Shown: positions 44,487 to 52,558 of the stretch, one piece after another
Numbering within the stretch: position 1 is the first letter of the stretch
Layout of the letters: each line of letters starts with the position of its first letter
Assembly (NCBI RefSeq): GCF_003984625.1
Contig: NZ_RWKH01000001.1
Location: 124,001-188,000, forward strand
Source: Variovorax sp. DXTD-1
GTDB lineage: Bacteria; Pseudomonadota; Gammaproteobacteria; Burkholderiales; Burkholderiaceae_C
Direction of reading: 5' to 3'
Length of the DNA stretch: 64,000 bases
The notes under the pieces: model-generated
Told to the model about the DNA's origin: nothing
The model's database searches: none
The model's input: only the letters and a program-made list of their open reading frames with translations
Program-made: the position numbers and the translations under genes

Positions 44487-46735
44487 ACGCACCCCAGCAA
44501 GCCGCCCTGCCGATGCCAGCGCTGGAAGAAGAGGGCGAAGGAATCAACCTGGTCGAGTGCCTCGATATCCTCGTTGACAACCGCTGGCTCATTGCCATCG
44601 TGACCGCGGCGGCCTTGTTCCTTGGCTTTGCCTATGCCTTCTTCGGCAAGCCCATGTACGAAGCCAACGTGGCGGTGCAGGTGGAAGACTCCGGCAACTC
44701 GGCGGGCAGCTTCCTGGGCGACGCAGCGTCTTCGCTGCTGAGCGTGAAGACCCCCGCCGCGGGCGAAATCGAAATCATCAAGTCGCGCGCCGTTCTGGCG
44801 CAGGCGGTGGAAAACACCAAGCTCTACATCAGCGCGCAGCCGCGCTATGCGCCCGTGGTGGGCAGCTGGCTTTCGCGGCGCGCCACCGATCTTTCGAACC
44901 CCGGCTTCATGGGCCTGTCGGGCTACGTGACCGGCACGGAGAAGATCGTCGTAGCCCAGTTCGACGTACCGGCCGATCTTGAAGAGCAACAGTTCTCTCT
45001 GACTGTACAAGCCGACAACCGCTACGAGCTGGGCCACCCCGGCATCGAAACCCCACTCCAGGGCGCCATCGGAACCCCGCTGGTTGCCAATCTTCCAGGC
45101 GGCAGCTTGCGGCTCCTGGTCAGCTCCGTCAGCGCCAAGCCCGGGGCCCAGTTCCGGCTGGTGCGGTTCTCGAAGCAGCTCACGCTGCTGTCGCTGCAGG
45201 ACGGCCTCAAGGTCGTCGAAAAGGGCAAGCAATCCGGCGTGATCGACGTCAGCTGGAAGCATCCGAGTCCTGAAAAGCTCACGCAGCTGCTCAACGAGAT
45301 CGGCCGCCTCTACGTGCGCCAGAACATCGAGCGCAAGGCTGCCGAGGCCGAAAAGACATTGGGCTTTCTCGATACCGCGCTGCCCCAGTTCAAGAAGCAG
45401 CTCGAGCAATCCGAAGACCTCTACAACCGCTACAGAAACGAGAACGGCACCGTCAGCCTGGACGACGAGGCAAAGAATGCCCTGACGCAGACGGTCGATC
45501 TGCAATCCAAGTTGCTCGAAGCCCAGCAGAAGCGGCGCGAGCTCTCCGCGCGCTTCACGGACAAGCATCCGAGCATCCAGACGCTGGACACGCAAATCTC
45601 GGCATGGAAGGGCGAAATCGCCTCGGTCGATTCGCGCATCCGCAAGATGCCGCTGCTGCAGCAGAACACCGTGCAGATGCAGCGCGACATCAAGGTCAAC
45701 ACCGACCTCTATGTGTCGCTGCTCAACAGCTCGCTGCAGATGCGGCTCGCCAAGGAGGGCAAGGTCGGCAACGTGCGCCTGCTGGACGACGCCATCATTC
45801 CGGAAGAGCCCGTCTGGCCCAAGAGGCCGTTGATCCTCGCCCTGGCATTGCTCTTGGGGCTGATGGCCGGCGTGGCCGCCGCCATCGCAAGAAACTCGTT
45901 CTTCGGCGGCATCCGCAATCCGAGCGAGATCGAAATGCACACGGGGCTCAGCGTCTACAGCAGCATTCCGCTGAGCGGCGCCCAGCGGATGATCGACCGG
46001 AGCATCGAGAACAAGGCGCCCGGCCTCCACATCCTGGCGCTGCAGCATTCGGAAGACCCCGCGGTCGAGAGCCTGCGCAGCCTGCGGACCGCCCTGCAGT
46101 TCGCCATGCTGGAGGCGCCCAACAACCGCTTGCTCATCTCGGGTGCGACCCCGGGGGTCGGGAAGACTTTTGTTTCCGTCAATTTCGCGGCAATTACCGC
46201 CGCGTCCGGCAAAAAGGTTCTTCTGGTCGATGCCGATTTGCGCAAGGGCCGGGTTAATCAATTTTTCTCAATGTCTCGATCACCCGGTTTATCCGAATTG
46301 ATCGCGGGCACATTGAGTCTCGAAAAAGCCGTTCGTTCGTCGGTTCTGCCCAATCTGGACGTGATAACGACCGGGGTGCTTCCACCCAACCCCGCCGAAC
46401 TGCTCATGAGCGATTCTTTTTCGCAGATTTTGGAAAAACTGTCGCCAAGCTATGACTTGGTGATCATCGATACGGCACCGGTACTGGTGGCCGCGGATAC
46501 AGCCTCGGTGGCACCGCTCGCAGGCTCGCTGCTGCTGGTAGCCCGCGCCGAGAAAACCCAGTTGGGGGAACTGAACGAGAGTGTCCGGAGATTGGCGCAC
46601 GCGGGCTGTTCAGCCAATGGCGTCATTTTGAATGCTATGGACTTATCGCGGCGCCACGCGGGTAGCAGCAGCTACAAATATGGTGGTTACCGATACATAC
46701 ACTATAAATATAAAAACAACAGGGATACCACCTAG
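44483..46735 (+). CDS. wzc: Polysaccharide co-polymerase / tyrosine autokinase (Wzc family)
   Basis: Inner-membrane PCP-2a protein of 750 residues controlling chain length and export. In order: Wzz domain with TM1 near 37-55, a periplasmic part with coiled coils (about 285-410), TM2 (about 450-470), and a cytoplasmic BY-kinase with Walker A GATPGVGKTF near 553, Walker A' VDADLRKG near 582 and Walker B LVIIDTAP near 655. The C-terminal tail has a tyrosine cluster YKYGGYRYIHYKYK, the autophosphorylation site. All key residues are intact. Confidence 0.95.
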   Translation: MNAPQQAALPMPALEEEGEGINLVECLDILVDNRWLIAIVTAAALFLGFAYAFFGKPMYEANVAVQVEDSGNSAGSFLGDAASSLLSVKTPAAGEIEIIKSRAVLAQAVENTKLYISAQPRYAPVVGSWLSRRATDLSNPGFMGLSGYVTGTEKIVVAQFDVPADLEEQQFSLTVQADNRYELGHPGIETPLQGAIGTPLVANLPGGSLRLLVSSVSAKPGAQFRLVRFSKQLTLLSLQDGLKVVEKGKQSGVIDVSWKHPSPEKLTQLLNEIGRLYVRQNIERKAAEAEKTLGFLDTALPQFKKQLEQSEDLYNRYRNENGTVSLDDEAKNALTQTVDLQSKLLEAQQKRRELSARFTDKHPSIQTLDTQISAWKGEIASVDSRIRKMPLLQQNTVQMQRDIKVNTDLYVSLLNSSLQMRLAKEGKVGNVRLLDDAIIPEEPVWPKRPLILALALLLGLMAGVAAAIARNSFFGGIRNPSEIEMHTGLSVYSSIPLSGAQRMIDRSIENKAPGLHILALQHSEDPAVESLRSLRTALQFAMLEAPNNRLLISGATPGVGKTFVSVNFAAITAASGKKVLLVDADLRKGRVNQFFSMSRSPGLSELIAGTLSLEKAVRSSVLPNLDVITTGVLPPNPAELLMSDSFSQILEKLSPSYDLVIIDTAPVLVAADTASVAPLAGSLLLVARAEKTQLGELNESVRRLAHAGCSANGVILNAMDLSRRHAGSSSYKYGGYRYIHYKYKNNRDTT

Positions 46736-47070
46736 TTGGCGCCTCGGTATCTGTGAAAATTAGGCTTGAATGTGGAATTTATCACTTCAAGCACTGATTT
46801 GGTGCCCTTGCTCAAGAGCTAATGACAAAGTCCTAGGTTAAGTATTTCGTTCTTTGTATTGCGTGTTGAGTCGCTGGGATTGCGCAATGTTTTTTCTGCG
46901 CAGCATCCTCCGAGGCTCCCGGTGGCCGTATCGGGCCTGAACCCGAGCCGCAACTTATCGCCGACCCGCTAGTGGCAGGCATTTGCTTGCAAGACGAAAG
47001 GTGCGCCAGAAATGAGAGTTCGTAAGCTAAAAAATTGCTTCTGCTTCAAATGCAAGAATGGAGCATCCCT
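46736..47070 (+). other. Non-coding gap after wzc
   Basis: 335 bp, AT-rich in its first half. No ORF with coding character. It holds a self-complementary pair TGCGCA ... TGCGCA around a T-rich loop (about 46877-46899) and a small hairpin TCGGG-CCTGAA-CCCGA at about 46935-46950. Neither is a standard terminator. The last 20 bases carry a good GGAG ribosome-binding site for the next gene. It may contain a second promoter or an RNA leader for the glycosyl-assembly genes. Confidence 0.45.
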
Positions 47071-47781
47071 ATGACCAATTTCCATTCCGAGGAATTGACC
47101 GCACCCAGAGGCGAGGATATGCATACCGAGTTTTCGGACCCGGATTGGGATAAGGTCAATCACCCAGCCATGCTGCGTGCCGCTAAAAGAGCGGTGGATA
47201 TTGCCGCATCTCTTTTCTTTTTTACCGCGTTCGGCTGGCTTTATGTCTTGCTCGCCATTGGCGTCTTTCTCACTTCCGGAGCCCCTGTTCTTTATTCGCA
47301 GCCGCGCTACGGACGGGGAGGGCGCGTGTTCAAGTTCTACAAGTTCCGCTCCATGCTGCCCAACTCCGCCCAGATCCTCGAGGAGCACCTCAAGAACGAT
47401 CCCGTGGCACGCCAGCAATGGGACGACTATCAAAAGCTCGAGAACGATCCGCGCATCACCCGCTTCGGCAAGTTCATCCGCAAGACCAGCCTGGATGAAT
47501 TGCCGCAGTTCTGGAATGTGCTGGTTGGAGACATGAGCCTGGTCGGCCCCCGGCCTTGCATGCTCGATCAGAAGGGGCTCTATGGCGCCGACTGGTCGTT
47601 CTATTGCGCCGTGCGGCCCGGAATCACGGGCCTGTGGCAAGTGAGCGGCCGCAATCAGCTGAGCTACAAAAAACGCGTGGCGCTGGACGTCACCTATGTC
47701 GAGACGCTTTCGGTGGGCAGGGATATCGGGATTTTCATCAGGACCATCTGGGTGGTGGCGGTAGGCCACGGTTCTCGGTGA
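47071..47781 (+). CDS. Undecaprenyl-phosphate sugar phosphotransferase (WcaJ/PglC-like)
   Basis: Initiating phosphoglycosyl transferase of 236 residues that loads the first sugar-1-phosphate on undecaprenyl phosphate. One hydrophobic segment (about 47-72) precedes the catalytic domain: FKFYKFRSM near 89, the Asp-Glu dyad in [25 protein letters not shown] near 142-166, and [13 protein letters not shown] near 187. It is the short monotopic form, lacking the four extra helices of WbaP/WcaJ. Start at 47071 has GGAG eight bases upstream. Sugar specificity is unknown. Confidence 0.92.
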   Translation: MTNFHSEELTAPRGEDMHTEFSDPDWDKVNHPAMLRAAKRAVDIAASLFFFTAFGWLYVLLAIGVFLTSGAPVLYSQPRYGRGGRVFKFYKFRSMLPNSAQILEEHLKNDPVARQQWDDYQKLENDPRITRFGKFIRKTSLDELPQFWNVLVGDMSLVGPRPCMLDQKGLYGADWSFYCAVRPGITGLWQVSGRNQLSYKKRVALDVTYVETLSVGRDIGIFIRTIWVVAVGHGSR

Positions 47782-47794
47782 CGCTCATTCAAAG

Positions 47795-48943
47795 ATGAAA
47801 AAGATTCTGATTTGCGCGGTGCCGTTCAGCGACAACCTGGGAGACGGGGTCATCGCGGCATCGTTGGCCCATATCGCGGGAATGAAGTACCCGCGCGCCA
47901 CCGTCGAGTTTCTGGATATTGCCGGCCGGGTGGGCTTCGAAGAAGAAAACCTGCGGGGCGGGGGCGCTTTCCGGCTTTTCGCAAAGCTGCCTTCCCTGCT
48001 TCGGTCACTGATCGTTTTTCTTTACTGCCTCAAGGGCTACTTTCTGGTCTGGCGGAAGAACTGGAAAGCCGCCATCAGCGATGCGGACCTGATCGTCATT
48101 GGAGGCGGCCAGCTGTTTTGCGACGTGGCGCTCAATTTTCCGGCCAAGCTTTTTCTCCTGAGCCGGCTTTTGCGCGGAAAGCGGGTGGTGGTGGTGTCGG
48201 TCGGGGTTACGGCCCGGTGGTCGGTTCTGGGCCGCTTCCTCGTCAAGCGCGTCATCAGCAATGCAAGGCCGGTTTTCTACGCCACGCGCGACAAGGAATC
48301 GGCAAACAACCTGCATACGCATTTCGGAATTCCGACGGGAAGCATCAGGGTGGTTCCCGATCCCGCGCTGGTTTGCGCCGATGCGTTCTCGGAAGAGCTT
48401 TCGCCGGAGAAGAACTGGGACATCGGCATTTGCGTGAGCAGCCTCGACGCGCTGGTCATGAACTCCGAATACGCGAACGCCAACTCGACGGAGTCGGCCA
48501 AGTTCTTTTCAACGCTGGCTGAATCGCTGCGGGCCGAGGGAAAGCGGGTGCTGTATTTCACCAATGGCGCGTCTGAAGACAACAAGATCCTGAACGAGAT
48601 TTCTGCGGAATCGGACGCGCCGAAATCCAGTTTCCTGGTTCCGCGGCACCCAGATGAACTCGTTTCCCTCATCAGCGCCTGTTCATGCATCGTGGCGCAC
48701 CGGCTGCACGCAAACATCGTGGCCTACAGCCTGAACATTCCGTCGATTGGGATGAATTGGGACAAGAAGGTCGAATCCTTCTTCGAGTTGACGAAGCGAA
48801 AGCGCTATCTCTTCGACTTGTCGCCTCGCGTGGAAAAGCTCGAAGCCTCGGTGCTGGGCGTGCTGAACGAAAAGACTCCGGACCGGCAAACACTCGATCT
48901 GCTCAGAGGCGAAGTGGTGGCCGGAATTCATGCCTTGATCTGA
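47795..48943 (+). CDS. Polysaccharide pyruvyl transferase family protein
   Basis: 382-residue protein of the polysaccharide pyruvyl transferase family (CsaB/WcaK type), which adds ketal pyruvate from PEP to sugars. Family features: NLGDGVIAASLA near residues 14-25, DLIVIGGGQLFCDV near 97-110, VVVVSVGVTARWS near 130 and the C-terminal SCIVAHRLHANIVAYSLNIPSIGMNWD split near 298-324 with conserved His. This would make the polymer acidic. It begins 13 bp after the sugar transferase gene. Confidence 0.85.
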   Translation: MKKILICAVPFSDNLGDGVIAASLAHIAGMKYPRATVEFLDIAGRVGFEEENLRGGGAFRLFAKLPSLLRSLIVFLYCLKGYFLVWRKNWKAAISDADLIVIGGGQLFCDVALNFPAKLFLLSRLLRGKRVVVVSVGVTARWSVLGRFLVKRVISNARPVFYATRDKESANNLHTHFGIPTGSIRVVPDPALVCADAFSEELSPEKNWDIGICVSSLDALVMNSEYANANSTESAKFFSTLAESLRAEGKRVLYFTNGASEDNKILNEISAESDAPKSSFLVPRHPDELVSLISACSCIVAHRLHANIVAYSLNIPSIGMNWDKKVESFFELTKRKRYLFDLSPRVEKLEASVLGVLNEKTPDRQTLDLLRGEVVAGIHALI

Positions 48944-48954
48944 CTGCGCAGGCC

Positions 48955-50028
48955 ATGAAAATATTGCACATTGCCGAAACGCTCAAGGGCGGGCTGGAAA
49001 CCTATTTGCGGATGGTTTCCGGCTTTCAGCAGAACTCCCCCATGATCACCCAGGCGAAGTTCGTTTTGCCCGGACCGGTGGAGTGGCTCAGTTCGCAAGA
49101 CACCCACGTGGTGCCCACGGCGCGCAGCCCCTTGGCGCTTGCGAGCTACGCCGCAGAAGTCAGGAAGATCATCCGGACCGAGCGGCCATCGGTTCTTCAT
49201 CTCCACAGCTCGATTGCCGGTGGGGTGGTGCGCGCGATGGCGCTGCTCGGCCAGGTGCCACAAGAGACAAAGATCGTCTATTGCTCGCACGGTTGGGCAT
49301 TCGACCAGATCGGCCCTTCGTACAAGAAGTCCATCTATCGCTGGGCCGAATGGCTGCTTTCATATTGGACCGACGCGATCATCTGCATCAGCGACCATGA
49401 GCTGCGCATCGCCGAAAAATTCGGCATCAAGCGATGCAGGTGCATTCCGAACGGAATCACACCCGCGGCGCTGGGCCATGAACAGGTTGCTGCTCCGGAA
49501 GAGGAGGTTTCGCCGCGGCAAAGACAGATCTTGTTCGTGGGCCGGCTCGACCGGCAGAAGGGTATCGACCTGCTGCTTGATTCCTACGCCAGCGTGCGGC
49601 CTAGATTCAAGCTGACCATCGTCGGCGGCGCCGTTCGAAACGATCTTTCCCTGGCCCGTTCCGATGAAATCGAGTTCAAGGGCTGGCTCGAAAAGGATGA
49701 ACTCGATGCCGCATACCGCTCTTGCGACGCGGTCATCGTACCGTCGAGGTGGGAAGGCTTCGGCTTTGTCGCCGTCGAGGCCATGGCGCGAAGCAAGCCG
49801 GTTTTTGCCTCCGCCGTGGGCGGGCTGGTCGACATTGTCGAAGACACGAAAAACGGACGGCTGTTTCCGCTCGATCGCCTGGACGAAATGCTGCACGAAA
49901 TCGATCAGATTCCGACCGAGGATCTGGTGCGAATGGGACGGAACGGGCGAAAGGTCTTCGAAGAAAAATACACCGCCGACCGAATGAACTCGGCCATCGT
50001 CGATCTCTACAAGGAGTCGGTACTTTGA
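48955..50028 (+). CDS. Glycosyltransferase family 4 protein
   Basis: GT-B glycosyltransferase of 357 residues. N-terminal IAETLKGGLETYLRMVSGFQ near residues 6-25; the C-terminal half has ILFVGRLDRQKGIDLLLDSY near 191-210 and the nucleotide-sugar site VPSRWEGFGFVAVEAMARSKP near 261-281 with the EX7E arrangement. Donor and acceptor are not predictable. It is the only ordinary glycosyltransferase seen in the region. The stop TGA shares one base with the next ATG. Confidence 0.9.
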   Translation: MKILHIAETLKGGLETYLRMVSGFQQNSPMITQAKFVLPGPVEWLSSQDTHVVPTARSPLALASYAAEVRKIIRTERPSVLHLHSSIAGGVVRAMALLGQVPQETKIVYCSHGWAFDQIGPSYKKSIYRWAEWLLSYWTDAIICISDHELRIAEKFGIKRCRCIPNGITPAALGHEQVAAPEEEVSPRQRQILFVGRLDRQKGIDLLLDSYASVRPRFKLTIVGGAVRNDLSLARSDEIEFKGWLEKDELDAAYRSCDAVIVPSRWEGFGFVAVEAMARSKPVFASAVGGLVDIVEDTKNGRLFPLDRLDEMLHEIDQIPTEDLVRMGRNGRKVFEEKYTADRMNSAIVDLYKESVL

Positions 50029-51287
50029 TGAGATATTCATCCCTGTCCGGAATGGCCAAGCTCTTTTGCGCAGTGATGGTGCTTGCCGCAATCTCGCTCC
50101 CGGCACAGGCGCGGGGCGTCAGCGAGCTGAGCACCGAATATCCGACCGCACTGAGCGTGCAGATCGACCCGAGCGATATATCGGACGAAGACCTGAACGA
50201 GATCAGGGCGGCCGGGTTCGAGTTCGTCCGGTTCGGCGTGCGGCCGCCGCTGAAAAGCGTCAACCCCGCAATGATCGACTACTCGAAGCTGATCCGGCGC
50301 GTGCGCAATGCCAGGCTCGAAGCCATCGTGACGCTGTTCGGAGGCAGGGAGATCTGGGGGCACGATTCGTCGGACCAGCAGGCCGGTGGGCAGAAGGAAA
50401 AGCTGTTCGCAAACTTTGCGGCCGAATTCATGAACGCACACGCCGCCGACGTGGCGGTGTGGGAACTGTGGAACGAGCCTGACCACAAGACGTTTCTGAA
50501 CCCGGCGCTTTTTTCGAGCTTCCAGACGGCGACCGCTGAGTTCTGCCGCAGCATCACGCAGTTGAAAAACCAGCCGCAGATCGTCATGGGCTTCGGGTTT
50601 GCGAAGCTTCCTTTCAAGCAGGGCCAAGTTCCTCTGCAACTCGAAAACGCCTTTGTCTCGGCGGCCAAGGCCAATTGCCTGACGGACATATCGATCCATC
50701 CTTACCGTTCCGTTCCTGAAACAGCCATTGCCGACTATAGAAAGCTGCGTGGCAAGCTGGACGAACTGCAGCTTGGAAAGGTCGGCATCGTTGCTTCCGA
50801 ATGGGGGTATGCGTCGTATCTTCCTGTTCGGGACCGCAACACCCAGGCTTCGCTCATCTTTCGCGAATACCTGACCAATGTTGCTGCTGGCATCAAGCTC
50901 CTGAACCTCTATGCGTGGCAAGACCGGGGAACTTCCGCCATTTCGAGAGAAGACAATTTCGGGCTCAAGTCGAAGGGGGGCGAGAAGAAGGAAGCCTTCT
51001 CCAGCCTTACCGAATTCCTCAAGATTGCCAGAAATTCCAGGAAGGTTTCTTACGAGAGCAACGCCGGGCTGAACAAGCTGGTGCTGAGCCGTGGAGCTTC
51101 GCTGCTCCACGTGGTGTGGACGCAAAGCTCTGAGCAGAACGTGCTGGTGCCCGCCGAAAAGGGAAAGAAGTGCACGCGCGTCGATTTCTTCCCGCAGGTG
51201 CGGCACGGCACCTGCGGCAATCCGGTCGACGGGGGCTTTGCTGCCAAGGCAACCGCCTATCCGTTCCTGTTGTCGATTTCTGACTGA
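50028..51287 (+). CDS. Secreted glycoside hydrolase (GH5/GH39-like, PslG-type)
   Basis: 419-residue exported TIM-barrel hydrolase. The signal peptide ends near AQA (about residues 26-28). The likely acid/base Glu is in WELWNEPDH near residue 147 and the likely nucleophile Glu in VASEWGYASY near 260, the spacing of clan GH-A enzymes. Placement between a glycosyltransferase and a flippase suggests it trims the exopolysaccharide in the periplasm, as PslG does for Psl; substrate and exact family are uncertain. Lower GC than the core genome. Confidence 0.8.
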   Translation: MRYSSLSGMAKLFCAVMVLAAISLPAQARGVSELSTEYPTALSVQIDPSDISDEDLNEIRAAGFEFVRFGVRPPLKSVNPAMIDYSKLIRRVRNARLEAIVTLFGGREIWGHDSSDQQAGGQKEKLFANFAAEFMNAHAADVAVWELWNEPDHKTFLNPALFSSFQTATAEFCRSITQLKNQPQIVMGFGFAKLPFKQGQVPLQLENAFVSAAKANCLTDISIHPYRSVPETAIADYRKLRGKLDELQLGKVGIVASEWGYASYLPVRDRNTQASLIFREYLTNVAAGIKLLNLYAWQDRGTSAISREDNFGLKSKGGEKKEAFSSLTEFLKIARNSRKVSYESNAGLNKLVLSRGASLLHVVWTQSSEQNVLVPAEKGKKCTRVDFFPQVRHGTCGNPVDGGFAAKATAYPFLLSISD

Positions 51288-51289
51288 GG

Positions 51290-52516
51290 ATGGCGTCCTT
51301 CTCCGGAATTCGGAAGCGTCTTGGACCGATCTATGCAGTTGCAGATCAATGCATCTACAGCGCGAGCCAGCTGCTGCTGAGCTTTGCGCTGGCGCGGGTG
51401 TTGTCGCCTTCGGATTTCGGTATTGCATCGGCTTTCCTGGCGATCGTCAGTTTCCAGTACATCCTGCATACGGCGGTGGTGCATGAGCCATTGCTCATCA
51501 AACGCTATTACGCGGATCGCTCCGCCGCCTGGTGGAGCTGGGCGCTGGTTGTCGCGGTGTCCGTTGCCGGCTCTCTGATCTGGCAGGTCACCGGGTTTCC
51601 GGGGCCGTTGAACTGGGCCGGCGTGGCGTTGATCGTGGGCTACGAGATATTCTGGATTTCTCGCAGCGTCTTGCTCGTGGGGCGCCGGTTCGTGGTGCTC
51701 TGCGTGTCAGGCGTGCTGATCAGCAGCGGCTACCTGGTGGTCCTGGTCGGCTTGAGACCGGCAACATGGACGCAGGCCTTGCTCTGGATTGCCGCTATTC
51801 AGCTGTCGTTCTTGTTGCTGGTCGCCAGGAGCCTGAAGAACGTGATTGCGCCGCTTCCCGCACCGGCCAACACACAGACCCTGACCATCAAGGAAGCCAC
51901 AGCCTATGGCTGGAAGGCGAGCCTGTCGCAACTCATGAGCTGGATCATGACGGGCGGCGCCATATTGCTGCTGGGCTCTTCGGCCGATTCGGCGCAGGGC
52001 GGCTTGCTGAAGATCTACATCACCTTCTTGCTGCCAATGCAGTACGTGCTGCTCGCGCTGGGCTACTACATCCTGCCCAAGCTGGCGGCGAGCTGGAAAT
52101 CCGACCGCCGGAAAGACGCGTTTCGCCTGTTCATCAAGTTCGTCGTCTTCGGATTTTTGGTGGCGGAAATCGGCGGCGTATTGCTGGGCCTGCTGGGGCC
52201 TTACCTGGTAGTGCTGGCCTTCGGCAAGAACTACGGTGGAATGGACTTCTCGCCGTTTTTCTACGCGCCCGCAATCTTCGGCCTCACGATGTGCCTGCGG
52301 ACCGGGTTCAGGGCCGCGGGCCGGCCCGGAGCTCTTTTGTGGTGCTCGATCTTCGGTGCGCTGGTGTTCGCGGCCTGCATGCTCATGGGCAAGCCGCCGA
52401 TCTCCTACATACAGACCATCAACGCCATGACGCTGGGCTTTGCCTGCATGGCGGCCGCGATGATGGCCTGGCTGTTCTTCATCATGCGCGCCCCCGCTGC
52501 GCCGCAGGCTCGCTGA
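51290..52516 (+). CDS. Wzx-like lipid-linked oligosaccharide flippase
   Basis: Polytopic membrane protein of 408 residues with about 11-12 hydrophobic segments, resembling the MATE-like polysaccharide transporter superfamily (Wzx/RfbX). The N-terminus YSASQLLLSFALARVLSPSDFGI split near residues 23-45 is characteristic. It would flip the undecaprenyl-linked repeat unit to the periplasm. It starts three bases after the hydrolase gene. It is the last + strand gene of the cluster, and no Wzy follows. Confidence 0.8.
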   Translation: MASFSGIRKRLGPIYAVADQCIYSASQLLLSFALARVLSPSDFGIASAFLAIVSFQYILHTAVVHEPLLIKRYYADRSAAWWSWALVVAVSVAGSLIWQVTGFPGPLNWAGVALIVGYEIFWISRSVLLVGRRFVVLCVSGVLISSGYLVVLVGLRPATWTQALLWIAAIQLSFLLLVARSLKNVIAPLPAPANTQTLTIKEATAYGWKASLSQLMSWIMTGGAILLLGSSADSAQGGLLKIYITFLLPMQYVLLALGYYILPKLAASWKSDRRKDAFRLFIKFVVFGFLVAEIGGVLLGLLGPYLVVLAFGKNYGGMDFSPFFYAPAIFGLTMCLRTGFRAAGRPGALLWCSIFGALVFAACMLMGKPPISYIQTINAMTLGFACMAAAMMAWLFFIMRAPAAPQAR

Positions 52517-52558
52517 CCTGGCGACGAACGGTGCGGGAAGGGGGGAAGGGCGAGAGCC

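Noticed and set aside
46736-47070. GEMM c-di-GMP riboswitch or JUMPstart/ops element in front of the sugar transferase gene
   Set aside because: Neither the conserved GEMM core nor the GGCGGTAGC-type ops sequence is present.
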